Both the position numbers and the translations under genes were made by a program. A stretch of DNA of 64,000 nucleotides from Kibdelosporangium aridum (GTDB taxonomy: Bacteria; Actinomycetota; Actinomycetes; Mycobacteriales; Pseudonocardiaceae): assembly GCF_900176515.1 (NCBI RefSeq), contig NZ_FWXV01000002.1, positions 1,736,001 through 1,800,000 of the forward strand, written 5' to 3'. Below are positions 16,741-24,729 of this stretch, in pieces. The notes beneath the pieces are model-generated. The model made no database searches. It was not told the origin of the DNA and saw only the letters and a list, made by a program, of their open reading frames with translations. Within the stretch, counting starts at the first letter, position 1. Each line of letters opens with the position of its first letter.

Positions 16741-16910
16741 TGGGGAGAAATCTGGGAGAAGAACTCCCGACAGACTTACTTGGACGCCTCTGGTAAACCA
16801 ACACAGACCACCGGATCTCACCTGGCCTTTTACCTGGCGATCGAGGTCAGGGACGGTAGTAGACCTGGTTGTGGTCCAGGAAGTCGCGGGTTCGAGTCCG
16901 TCACTCGCCC
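16741..16910. repeat. Attachment-type module with tRNA-His 3' fragment
   Basis: The 16864-16910 part matches the 3' half of a tRNA-His gene: anticodon stem CCTGG, loop TTGTGGT with anticodon GTG, stem CCAGG, then T-arm GCGGGTTCGAGTCC. One C appears lost in the T stem. The preceding 120 bases (16741-16860) resemble 20901-21020, which lies beside the tRNA-Pro fragment; both carry GGGAGAAATC followed by GGGAGAAGA. This is the structure of an integrase attachment site in a tRNA 3' end. Confidence 0.65.
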
Positions 16911-17674
16911 GCCGGGCGCTCGGCGGGAGTCGAATGCGTCGCACGTCCCCCTGCTGTGCCGTCAGCGGTGGTCATGACCGTACAGCTGTCCAACAGGCGG
17001 GCCAACGCGCTTAGTGCCGCCATCTGTTCAAAGGCTATCTGTTCGTCCAGTTCACCAGCATCATGCGCAGCCAGATGGGCGGACGGGTTGCGGATCGCCC
17101 AGACGCATCCCAACGCCATTTGCAGAGTTCCGCGTTGCAAGCTCTGCACTGTCTGATCGGCAGGATCTCCAGGAACCCGAAGTTTCAGCTTACCAGGAAC
17201 CGGGTCCCGTTCGTTCAAGCATTCCTGAAGCAGTCTGTCATCGCTTATGTCTCGTCGGCCTACCTTTGCCTGCAAATGAGCATTAATCGATGTCCATGCG
17301 GTAAGTAGTGCCTGCCGAAACTGTCCGATCTCCCACAAAGGCCGAGCCGGTTCCCACACCCAACGATGAAACTCGCTTGCTGACAAGGAAGGCGCATCAG
17401 GCGCCAGAGCCTGGGCCAGTTCGCGGCGATCGTCCAGGTAGCCCATGGCTTTCTCAAGCACAGCGCGCCACTGCCAAGGAGTGTTAGCGGCCTCCCACGA
17501 CAACGAGCCATCACCCGGGTCGAGAGTTTTCAAGATAGCTACCGCAACAGGTTGGCTCCGATGGAATTCATCCCACTCCCTCTCGGTCCCACCGAAGCTC
17601 CCACGCCCGTCGTCAATCCCATCAACTGCTTTTCTCAAGCGCATCAGGCGCTCTCGGCACCAGGCAACGTCCAC
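16901..17674 (-). CDS. TIGR02391 (Ymh) family HEPN-like protein
   Basis: The GTG at 17674 with AAGG eight bases upstream gives a 257-residue protein starting VDVAWCRERLMRLRKAV, as family members usually do; a GTG at 17725 is the alternative. The C-terminal part contains VWAIRNPSAHLAAH and then a helix with LDEQIAFEQMAALSALARLL. This is the TIGR02391 signature. RNPSAH (R195, H200) fits the R-x4-H motif of HEPN ribonucleases, many of which act in abortive phage defence. The last codons run into the tRNA-His fragment, so the natural C-terminus may have been altered by integration. Confidence 0.75.
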   Translation of the reverse strand: MDVAWCRERLMRLRKAVDGIDDGRGSFGGTEREWDEFHRSQPVAVAILKTLDPGDGSLSWEAANTPWQWRAVLEKAMGYLDDRRELAQALAPDAPSLSASEFHRWVWEPARPLWEIGQFRQALLTAWTSINAHLQAKVGRRDISDDRLLQECLNERDPVPGKLKLRVPGDPADQTVQSLQRGTLQMALGCVWAIRNPSAHLAAHDAGELDEQIAFEQMAALSALARLLDSCTVMTTADGTAGGRATHSTPAERPAGE

Positions 17675-18253
17675 CTTGATGACCTTAGTCAACCAGGCGC
17701 TGAGTGAACCAGGTTGAGATGTCACGTCCCCTTGGCAGTGATACCCCGGTTCCCAATGCGTTCCCACTAAAGGCGTGAAGGGAAGAACCCAGCAGGGAAG
17801 AGGTGCTGACTGCCATGCTGTGCCGAATACGTGCTGACACGACAAGGCGGGACGCGAGCACCTGCAGCAACGCATCCTCGCCCTCATCGCCGAAGCTGAA
17901 CACCGCTCTGTCCCAGCCCGTGGAGAGCAGGCGTAACAGGCGATTGGTCAACCATTGCGTGGGTAGCCGGTACTCGGGCCGATGTGCTGCCTTCCGCGGA
18001 ACCGCACCGGTCAAGGCCCCTGGATTTCAACCCCGAGACCCAGGGGGCCACTCACTGCGTACGAGCCATGGTGAGCGGACGCGTCACTGCTCGCCTTGCT
18101 ACCACAGACCGGTCCTGCTCCACGTAAGCGGCGAAGAGGCCCTGCGCCCTATGCTGCGGCCAAGTCACCCATGCAGGCGACGACGCCTCCCTGCACTTCT
18201 GTCAGTCTGATTGAGCATTGCTGTCCGGAACCGAAGCGGGAGCCGCAGGCGAC
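17675..18253. other. Divergent promoter region
   Basis: This 0.58-kb stretch separates the leftward HEPN gene from the rightward tcmP gene. No gene is convincing; a plus-strand frame at 17803-18210 has no recognisable domain. It should contain promoters for both flanking genes. Confidence 0.35.
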
Positions 18254-19504
18254 ATGACGGCACATGACGACTTCTTCCAGAAAAAGCAGGCCGCCGCCGT
18301 GCTCAAACACGGAATTCTCACTCGATACCCGCCAGTGTTCGCCACGATGACCGGGTCCACCAGCACTGGCGGCCGTGTCGTTTACCTGGACGGTTACGCC
18401 GGCCCTGGTCGCTACGAGCCAGAGCCGGGCGAAGCCATCGGCGCGCCCGGCTCTCCGTTGCTAGCCGTACAGAATGCAAGCACCGTCGCGAAGTGGTCGC
18501 GAGACCTGCATTGCATCTTCATCGAACGCGACGCCACGTATGCGAACAACCTCCGCCAAGTGTTGTCAATGGAGGCACCAGCGACACTGAAATACGAGGT
18601 AATGCAAGGTGACGTCGAACACCGCCTCGACGACGCGCTCAGCCTTACAGGCGATTCACCCCTGCTCGCCTTTTTGGATCCGTTCGGCACCGCGCTCCCG
18701 TATCAACAAATGGTCAAGCGGCTCATGAATCGCGGCGACCTCAAGACCGAGGTGCTGCTGAACTTGAACCTTGAAATGGTCTGGCGAATCGGCGGATTTC
18801 TGTCCGGTGAAGAAACCGATGACGAACGCACAACTTCCGGCCGATCAGCAACACTTGAGCGAGTTGACAACTTCCTCGGCGGCCGGTGGTGGCGCGACAG
18901 CTTTCGGCAAGCTCGGGCCTCCGGGTTTCGTGGGTCCGCAGCCGCGGCGGCGCGGAAAGTCGCATCCGAATTCTGCCAGAGAGTTGAAAAAACAACGGGG
19001 TTTCGATCCTTTGCCGTACCCATCAGTCGGCGACCCGGTCACACGCCACTATTTCTGATGATTCTGTTCTACCGCCATCCAGCTGCGCCTTACCAATTCA
19101 ATGATGCAGCCTCCGGGGCGAACGGCGATTGGCGGTCACACTTCCGACAGGTCGATCTGGCGGAAGAACTTGCCAAGCAACAAACGCAGCCTGACCTGTT
19201 TGGCAGCGACTTCGTAGTCGAGGTTTCCGAGAAGGATGCAAGGACGGTCGAGCAACAGCTTGAAACGGCATGGACCGACGTAGTGACAGCCAATATTCGG
19301 CAACTAATTGCCCGGCAGCCGACAGTATCTGTCCAAAGTCAATTCGACCAAATATACGGCACGACTCTTGGGCTGGCACGTGAAAAGCACCTGCGCCGCG
19401 CCTGGGACCGGCTAGCTGACGAGAAGGTCGTTCAGCCACGTAACAAGGCGGAGAAGCTGCGCAAACTCACAATCATTCGGGCCGGACACGTCGTCATGCT
19501 GTAG
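18254..19504 (+). CDS. tcmP: Three-Cys-motif partner protein TcmP
   Basis: The ATG at 18254 (GGAG upstream) gives 416 residues. The opening HDDFFQKKQAAAVLKHGIL and the motifs DGYAGPG (about 46-52), FIERD (89-93) and DPFG (142-145) are typical of the TcmP family. They resemble motifs I, II and IV of a class I methyltransferase, so I infer a SAM-binding Rossmann fold. A C-terminal helical domain ends with WDRLADEKVV. By definition the family occurs beside three-Cys-motif (Gp37/Gp68, DUF5131) proteins, and such a gene lies convergently next to it with an 11-base overlap. The biological role of the pair is not established; defence or mobile-element maintenance is likely. Confidence 0.88.
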   Translation: MTAHDDFFQKKQAAAVLKHGILTRYPPVFATMTGSTSTGGRVVYLDGYAGPGRYEPEPGEAIGAPGSPLLAVQNASTVAKWSRDLHCIFIERDATYANNLRQVLSMEAPATLKYEVMQGDVEHRLDDALSLTGDSPLLAFLDPFGTALPYQQMVKRLMNRGDLKTEVLLNLNLEMVWRIGGFLSGEETDDERTTSGRSATLERVDNFLGGRWWRDSFRQARASGFRGSAAAAARKVASEFCQRVEKTTGFRSFAVPISRRPGHTPLFLMILFYRHPAAPYQFNDAASGANGDWRSHFRQVDLAEELAKQQTQPDLFGSDFVVEVSEKDARTVEQQLETAWTDVVTANIRQLIARQPTVSVQSQFDQIYGTTLGLAREKHLRRAWDRLADEKVVQPRNKAEKLRKLTIIRAGHVVML

Positions 19505-20240
19505 CCGCTATCGGCATCTCATTCCAAATCCGGCCGTCAAGTTCACGCCCTCCCGACTTGGGCGTGCGTCCACCCCACTGCTTATGGAAGAACGGCACTC
19601 GCGCATCCTGGCATGCGTCCCGGATGTCCCGCACCCAGGCAGGATCCACAGGCCGTGCGTCTGGCCCGGACTCACCGCCCGTGATCACCCATCCAATGCC
19701 GTTCAACTCAAGGCCCGTCAGCGGGCCAAGCAGTGGTTCGCACGACAAGAAGCGCACCGCGGCCGGGACCGCACGGAGCTCATCGACGCGGCCAAGCTGG
19801 GAGGAACTTTCGACGCTGACGCCCATCCACAGGTTGGCCGGCCAGTCGAGTTGGTCAGCCAACTTCCGTAGGCGAGTGGCTCTTTTTGTGAGTACTTGAT
19901 ACGTGTGCTGCGGTGTGTCGGCGATCACCTCGAACACCCGCCGGACGAAGCTCACCGGAACCTTGGCATGGAAGAGATCGCTCATGGAGTTGACGAAGAC
20001 GACGCGTGGATTACGCCAGCGGTACGGCTGCTTAAGCGTGGCTTCGTGCAGGGAAACGCCGAAGCCAGGACCCGAGGTCCGAGGATCACCGTCAGTCTGA
20101 TACTTCTCAGCGCCCATCGCTTTAAGCCGCTTGGCCAATGCCAACGCGTAGCAGTTGTCGCAGCCAGCCGAGACGCGGTCGCAACCAGTCGTCGGATTCC
20201 ACGTCGCCTCAGTCCACTCAATCGCGGATCGGTCACTCAT
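19494..20240 (-). CDS. DUF5131 (phage Gp37/Gp68) three-Cys-motif protein
   Basis: The 248-residue protein begins SAIEWTEATWNPTTGC and carries three cysteines (C20, C27, C30) in GCDRVSAGCDNCYA. This spacing recalls the iron-sulfur ligands of radical-SAM enzymes. Further family hallmarks are VFVNSMSDLFHAKVP, HTYQVLTKR, WMGVSVE, RFLSCEPLLGP and WVITGGESG, ending in PFFHKQWGG. The family occurs in phages and mobile elements and pairs with TcmP. A radical-SAM-like reaction is inferred; the substrate is unknown. It is divergent from the winged-helix gene at 20306, with palindromes between them. Confidence 0.9.
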   Translation of the reverse strand: MSDRSAIEWTEATWNPTTGCDRVSAGCDNCYALALAKRLKAMGAEKYQTDGDPRTSGPGFGVSLHEATLKQPYRWRNPRVVFVNSMSDLFHAKVPVSFVRRVFEVIADTPQHTYQVLTKRATRLRKLADQLDWPANLWMGVSVESSSQLGRVDELRAVPAAVRFLSCEPLLGPLTGLELNGIGWVITGGESGPDARPVDPAWVRDIRDACQDARVPFFHKQWGGRTPKSGGRELDGRIWNEMPIAATA

Positions 20241-20265
20241 AGTCCACCTCTCGCCACGTTACATC

Positions 20266-20300
20266 TTACGGGATATCCGTAATGGGTAAGCCGTACCATT
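20266..20300. promoter_or_regulatory. Two inverted repeats in a divergent promoter
   Basis: TTACGG-GATAT-CCGTAA (20266-20282) is a perfect 6-bp inverted repeat, followed at once by AATGG (20281-20285) facing CCATT (20296-20300). They fill most of the gap between the DUF5131 gene and the winged-helix regulator. They are good candidates for operators of that regulator. Confidence 0.6.
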
Positions 20301-20305
20301 GATGT

Positions 20306-20671
20306 GTGTCGGAAGATCGTTTGACCAGGCTCCGGGAACTCTCCCGGGCTGCGTTTGGTCAGCGCTACCGGCTCGAACTGATGCTCGCGGTCGCTGACTC
20401 AAGCGACGGGATCGTCTGCCTGACCGACCTCGCACGAGCCCTGGACGTGACGGTCAGCAACCTGCAGCAGCCGCTAATGGCCCTAGTAGCGGTCGGCCTG
20501 CTGACGCCTTTGCCGCGTAATGATTCGCGACGCCGGTTCTACCTACGTAATCCGAGCTCAGCGTGGCAGTGGGCCGCAGAGCTCTATGCTTCGTGTGAAG
20601 ACTCCGCAGGCAGCGAGAGCGAACGTGACCGTGCACGTGCGTTGTCAGACCCCGCTGACTCGGACGGATGA
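20306..20671 (+). CDS. ArsR-like winged-helix transcriptional regulator
   Basis: The GTG start gives a 121-residue protein with a winged helix-turn-helix: FGQRYRLELMLAVADSSDG, then CLTDLARALDVTVSNLQQP as helices 2 and 3, and a wing with PRNDSRRRFYLRN. The acidic C-terminal tail has no metal-binding Cys. It probably senses a cell state or partner protein and not a metal. It lies divergent to the DUF5131 gene with two inverted repeats between them, so it probably represses that promoter and its own. Confidence 0.78.
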   Translation: MSEDRLTRLRELSRAAFGQRYRLELMLAVADSSDGIVCLTDLARALDVTVSNLQQPLMALVAVGLLTPLPRNDSRRRFYLRNPSSAWQWAAELYASCEDSAGSESERDRARALSDPADSDG

Positions 20672-20900
20672 TCGTGACGTATGGGGCGGGTACCACGACC
20701 CGGCGCAACATCAGAAACGCCGCACGAGCTGCCGCACCTGGCTAGCAGCATCCGATGACCACCGAGTGCGTGTTCACGGTCCGCTTCTGTGCAAGCCGTC
20801 GGAGCTTGAATCACCGCGCTCCTTGGGACGGGCCAGCTGCCGCTCTTGTCGTTCATCTCGGAGAGGTCGCCGACCCGCACCGACTCACGAGGCCCACTCA

Positions 20901-21068
20901 TGGGAGAAATCCGGGAGAAGACTCTCCGATCCACCTGCCCAGACACCTCCGCAAACCAACGCTGACCGACGCCTCTGACCTGGGCGTTTGCGTAAACGTC
21001 GAGGTCGACGACAACAGTGGACTTTGTTCGGGACGAAGAGGTCGTGGGTTCGAATCCCGCCACCCCGA
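20901..21068. repeat. Right attachment site: tRNA-Pro 3' half with arm sequence
   Basis: The 21022-21068 part is the 3' half of tRNA-Pro: anticodon stem CTTTG, loop TTCGGGA with anticodon CGG, stem CGAAG, T-arm GTGGGTTCGAATCCCGC and acceptor strand CACCCCG. No matching 5' half lies upstream, so this is a duplicated half created by integration. The intact tRNA should be at the far end of the element, outside the window to the left. The 120 bases before it share the GGGAGAAATC direct repeats with the tRNA-His module at 16741. Confidence 0.8.
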
Positions 21069-21076
21069 CGCAGGTT

Positions 21077-21108
21077 AGGGCCTGTCCACGGCAGTGTGGA
21101 CAGGCCCT
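21077..21108 (+). terminator. Native terminator of the tRNA-Pro locus
   Basis: AGGGCCTGTCCAC and GTGGACAGGCCCT form a perfect 13-bp stem with a 6-base loop, followed by AATTTCGTT. It lies 8 bases after the tRNA-Pro 3' half and probably terminated the tRNA before the island inserted. It marks the island/chromosome boundary. Confidence 0.85.
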
Positions 21109-21156
21109 AATTTCGTTCTGTGTGAACTAAGTGAGTGACTAAGCCTTCGGACCGTC

Positions 21157-21312
21157 TCAGACGATCGCGTCCGCGTACGTCGAGGAGTACGGAGCGCCGA
21201 TGTTCCGGTAGTACCTGTGCAGGTCCCTCATCGCCTTGCGCTCTTGTCGCCAGTCGCCAGCTACCGCTCGCAACTCAAGCAGGTACGGGATCGCCCCTTG
21301 CAGGGCCTCTCG
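21157..21312 (-). pseudogene. C-terminal fragment of an unidentified protein
   Basis: The minus strand holds an open frame without a start that reads REALQGAIPYLLELRAVAGD and then helical, basic sequence ending YSSTYADAIV, followed by TGA. Codon use and composition look genuine. A stop lies just upstream, so the gene body is missing. The parent family is not recognised. Confidence 0.4.
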
Positions 21313-21428
21313 CTACGAGTCATCGGCACACATGGCCGCACCATCCATTCCGGGGAAAACCCGGCCAGACAAGCCGGTCTTCATATTGTCCCTTACGCCG
21401 AATTCTTGTAATTCTCGTCGGAGTCCTG

Positions 21429-21617
21429 AGGACGAGCTACCGCGAAAAGGCTGTCCGCCCCATCCTCGGCCACTGGCCTGATCTGGGGACAGTAGACAGC
21501 CTCGCTTACCGATGTTCCGCAGTGCCGCACCAGGCACCAGGTCTGCTCAACCGACATGCCGTCATCCGACAGGAGCGACACGAAGCTGTGCCGCAGTTCG
21601 CGTGGCGTCCGTTCTTC
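21429..21617 (-). pseudogene. C-terminal remnant of a tyrosine recombinase (integrase)
   Basis: RTPRELRHSFVSLLSDDG carries the catalytic Arg and His of box II. LVRHCGTSVSEAVY supplies the second conserved His and, with its final Tyr, the nucleophile position. QIRPVAEDGAD completes the usual actinobacterial integrase tail. Everything upstream of the last 60 or so residues is missing, so the gene is dead. It lies on the chromosomal side of the tRNA-Pro terminator and so records an older, separate integration event. Confidence 0.75.
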
Positions 21618-21698
21618 AGTCCGCATTAGCGATTCTGCGGAATCTTGACGAACGTTCGCCGCAGGCTTTGCTGCTCGAAGCCCGTTCCATACATAGAG

Positions 21699-21723
21699 GC
21701 CCGCAGGCACATAGCCTGCGGGC
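21699..21723. terminator. Hairpin terminator downstream of the PBP gene
   Basis: GCCCGCAGGC and GCCTGCGGGC form a perfect 10-bp stem with a 5-base loop, 12 bases past the stop of the minus-strand PBP gene. It is followed by TTCTTTGTT on the plus strand. Confidence 0.75.
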
Positions 21724-21735
21724 TTCTTTGTTCCG

Positions 21736-24225
21736 TTATCCGCCGCCGGGGTCGCCGCCCCCGCCTCCGCCGCCCCCACCGGGATCGCCGCCGCCGGGAT
21801 CGCCCCCGCCTCCGCCGCCTTCACCACCGCTGGGTGGTGCGCCGCCTGACGAAGGCGGCGGGTTGGTTGTGGTGTCGTGTTGCACCGGTGCGACGCCTGT
21901 GGACACGTAGATCGTGATCGTGCCGCCGGGCAGCTTGGTGCCTCGAGGCGTTTGGCCGACAACGGTTCCACGTTTCCTGCTGTCGTCCCGTTGCACCACG
22001 CTGACCTGGTAACCCGCGCCCTGCAGGATGTTCGTCGCTTCCTGCTCGGTCTTGCCGACCACGTCAGGCACCCTGATCTCCGGGCCACCGTCGACGTACC
22101 TCTGGTCGACCGGTGGCAGTGGGAGCTCAGGTTCGTTGCCGTGCAACGGTTTCATCGCCGCGAACCAGGTTTGTGCCGGCACCTTGCCGCCGTAGATGTT
22201 TCCGGTGTTCGAGAACGATGGCGGATCCGTGTCGCGGATCGGCCTCGGGCGAGGACCGTCGTTGAAGGTTTGCACTGCTCCCGCGTACTGCGGGGTCGCG
22301 CCGACGAAGCCTGCCGACTTGAATTCCTGGGTCGTGCCGGTCTTGCCCATCATCGGGCGGGTCCAGCCCGCGCGGCGTCCGGCGTTGTACGCGGTTCCGC
22401 CGGGCTCGCGGTCCTTGCTCAGGCCCGTCACCAGGGTGTTGGCCAGTGGCTCGGCCACGGCCTGCTCGCAAGGCGCCTCTTTGCCTTTCATGTCGACCGG
22501 GTTGCCGTTGCGGTCGATGATCTCGACGATCGGCGACGGCGGGCACCACACGCCGCCGCTCATCAGCGTCGCGGCCACGTTCGCCAGCTCAAGCGGGCTC
22601 AACGGGCTCGGGCCGAGCGTCAGCGCGGCGTTGCCCGGGTAGCCCGGCTTGCTCTTGAAGTGCTGCGCCTGGGTCTCCTCGCCCGGCTTGGCCGGCTTGC
22701 CGTTCATGTTCGACGCCATGGTGTCGCGCATGCCGAGGCGGGTCAGCATGTCCACGACCGGGTCGGTGCTGCCGAGCATCTCCTCCAGCTTCACGAAGCC
22801 GGTGTTCGGCGACATCGCCAGCGCCTGCTGCAGCGTCATCCGGTCGGGGTAGTGGTCGCCGGAGTTGCTCAAGCAGTACCAGGAGGTGTCCCGGCCGTCG
22901 CGCGGGTTCTCCGTGCGCGGGCAGTTCTTCGGGTTGCCGCCGATGAACAGGCGGGACGTGTAGGAGTTCGGCGTGTCGATGACGCTGTTGATGCCGAGGC
23001 CCTTTTCCAGCGCCGCGGCCGCGGTGAAGATCTTGTAGATCGAGCCGGTGCCGAACTTGTTCTCGATGCCGTACGGCTGCGGGTACGTCGTCTGGCCCTT
23101 CGCGGCGTCCGTGCCGTAGTCCCGGTTGGACACCAGCGCGAGCACCTGGTGTTTCTCCTTGCCCGGCTTGACGATGGCCATCACGTTCGCGATGCCCTCT
23201 GTCGTCTTCGGCACCTCGTCCATCGTGGCCTTCTTGGCCAGCGAGGTGGCGTTCAGGTCGAGGCTCGTCTTGATCGTGTAGCCGCCGATGGCCAGCTGGT
23301 CCTGGGTGAAGCCCAGCTTCTCCAGGTACTCCACCACGTACTGGCAGAAGAACCCCGCCTCCGGACCGGCACCGGTGCAGTTCTTCGCCGGCTTGACCGG
23401 CTCCTCGGCCACGCCGAGCGGGCTGGCCTTCGCGGCATCGCCGTCTGCCCTGGTCAGCCTGCCCGTCTCGATCATCGTGTCGATCACGACGTTGCGTCGT
23501 TCCAGCGCCTTCGGGGCGAACCGCCACGGGTTGAACAACGACGGGTTCTGGACCATCCCGGCGAGCATCGCGGCCTGCGGCACGGTCAGCTTGTCCGGCG
23601 TGGTGTTGAAGTACGTCTGCGCGGCCGCGCCGATGCCGTAGATCGAGTTGGAGAACTCGACCACGTTCAGGTAGCCGGTGATGATGGCTTCCTTCGACAT
23701 CTTCTGCTCGAGCTGCAAGGCGATCCGCGCCTCGCGCAGCTTTCGCGCGATGGTGGGTTCCTGAGCCTTTTGCTGCTCGCTCTTGTTGTTCCGGTACACC
23801 ACATTGATCAGATAGTTCTTCACGTATTGCTGCGTGAGTGTGGAACCACCTTGCTGGTTGCCACCGCTCGTGCTCAGAGCGGCACGCGTTGTGCCTTTCC
23901 AGTCCACGCCGTGGTGTTCGTAGAACCGCCGATCCTCGATGGAGATCAACGCTTCCTTCATGATCGGCGAGATCTGCTCGGCCGCCACCGGGATGCGGTA
24001 CTGGTCGTACAGCGTGGCGATCCGCTGGCCGTTCGACGCGACCATGGAAGTGATCAAGGCAGGCGGCACTTCGACCATTTCCGCCTGTGCGCTGTCGATG
24101 GTGTCACTGGCCCTGTTCGACGCCACGCCGAGTGCCCCGACCACCGGAAACATGATTCCGGCTACCAGGACGCCCGCCAGCAGGCACAGGCTGAGCATCT
24201 TGAACACGCCGTTGGTGAAACGCAC
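21736..24225 (-). CDS. ponA2: Class A penicillin-binding protein, PonA2-like
   Basis: The 829-residue bifunctional cell-wall synthase has an N-terminal membrane anchor (about 9-32). A GT51 glycosyltransferase follows, with catalytic Glu in EDRRFYEHHG (E97) and GGSTLTQQ near 127-133. The transpeptidase carries SIYK (S395), SPN (472-474) and KTG (628-630). A PASTA domain spans about 716-777. The tail from about 798 is low-complexity Gly/Pro/Asp. It polymerises glycan strands and cross-links peptides outside the membrane. The divergent WhiB gene and following ArsA pair match the ponA2-whiB4 neighbourhood of mycobacteria. Confidence 0.93.
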   Translation of the reverse strand: MRFTNGVFKMLSLCLLAGVLVAGIMFPVVGALGVASNRASDTIDSAQAEMVEVPPALITSMVASNGQRIATLYDQYRIPVAAEQISPIMKEALISIEDRRFYEHHGVDWKGTTRAALSTSGGNQQGGSTLTQQYVKNYLINVVYRNNKSEQQKAQEPTIARKLREARIALQLEQKMSKEAIITGYLNVVEFSNSIYGIGAAAQTYFNTTPDKLTVPQAAMLAGMVQNPSLFNPWRFAPKALERRNVVIDTMIETGRLTRADGDAAKASPLGVAEEPVKPAKNCTGAGPEAGFFCQYVVEYLEKLGFTQDQLAIGGYTIKTSLDLNATSLAKKATMDEVPKTTEGIANVMAIVKPGKEKHQVLALVSNRDYGTDAAKGQTTYPQPYGIENKFGTGSIYKIFTAAAALEKGLGINSVIDTPNSYTSRLFIGGNPKNCPRTENPRDGRDTSWYCLSNSGDHYPDRMTLQQALAMSPNTGFVKLEEMLGSTDPVVDMLTRLGMRDTMASNMNGKPAKPGEETQAQHFKSKPGYPGNAALTLGPSPLSPLELANVAATLMSGGVWCPPSPIVEIIDRNGNPVDMKGKEAPCEQAVAEPLANTLVTGLSKDREPGGTAYNAGRRAGWTRPMMGKTGTTQEFKSAGFVGATPQYAGAVQTFNDGPRPRPIRDTDPPSFSNTGNIYGGKVPAQTWFAAMKPLHGNEPELPLPPVDQRYVDGGPEIRVPDVVGKTEQEATNILQGAGYQVSVVQRDDSRKRGTVVGQTPRGTKLPGGTITIYVSTGVAPVQHDTTTNPPPSSGGAPPSGGEGGGGGGDPGGGDPGGGGGGGGGDPGGG

Positions 24226-24423
24226 GAAGGCCAGGGTACCGAGTGACCCGTTAGAGTCGCTGGCTACGCTACGTCAATCGCATTGACATCAGAGCGCCCT
24301 GTGTGCGAAGTAGTCAACGAAGGGGTGGAACCGGGGGCGTTCGAACGTCGTCAATCTTGTCACGACAGGCAGCTGGAGCCGGGGGGCTTCGGGCAATGGA
24401 CACGACGGTAGGAGCTGGGGGAG

Positions 24424-24726
24424 ATGTATTCGCAACCCAAACCGCAGGACTGGCGCGTCAACGCGGCTTGCCGCGGTGACGATCCAGACGAGCTCTTTGT
24501 ACGCGGGGCGGAACAACGCAAGGCCAAACTGGTATGCGTGGCATGCCCGGTGCGCACCGAGTGCCTCGCCGAGGCGCTCGACAACAGAATCGAGTTCGGC
24601 GTCTGGGGCGGGATGACCGAACGCGAGCGCCGTGCGCTGTTGCGCCGCAGGCCGGACGTCACATCGTGGCGCGACCTGCTGGACAACGCACGCCGCGAGC
24701 AATCGGAGGACGCTCGCGTCGGATGA
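24424..24726 (+). CDS. whiB4: WhiB-family iron-sulfur regulator, WhiB4-like
   Basis: The 100-residue protein has the four cluster-binding Cys (C16, C38, C41, C47) in the usual C-x(n)-C-x2-C-x5-C spacing. The turn GVWGGMTERERRAL follows, then an Arg-rich segment (RRRPD) for DNA contact. WhiB proteins bind a redox-sensitive [4Fe-4S] cluster. The assignment to WhiB4, a redox regulator in mycobacteria, rests on the neighbours: PonA2-like PBP on one side and two ArsA-like ATPases on the other. It ends 3 bases from the convergent ATPase gene. Confidence 0.9.
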   Translation: MYSQPKPQDWRVNAACRGDDPDELFVRGAEQRKAKLVCVACPVRTECLAEALDNRIEFGVWGGMTERERRALLRRRPDVTSWRDLLDNARREQSEDARVG

Positions 24727-24729
24727 AGT

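Noticed and set aside
16631..17014. Plus-strand frame across the tRNA-His module
   Set aside because: Such frames ending in translations of a tRNA 3' half are a common artefact; the sequence is explained by the attachment site and the antisense of the HEPN gene.
8636..17730. Recurrent GGGGACGTGAC string before several frames
   Set aside because: It also occurs inside unrelated coding sequence (about 1957 and 3665) and gives too short a spacing to a GTG start, so I treat it as chance or part of the duplicated segment only.
21877..24246. Long plus-strand open frame of 789 codons
   Set aside because: It is the antisense of the penicillin-binding protein gene; composition is Arg/Val/His-rich with no domains.
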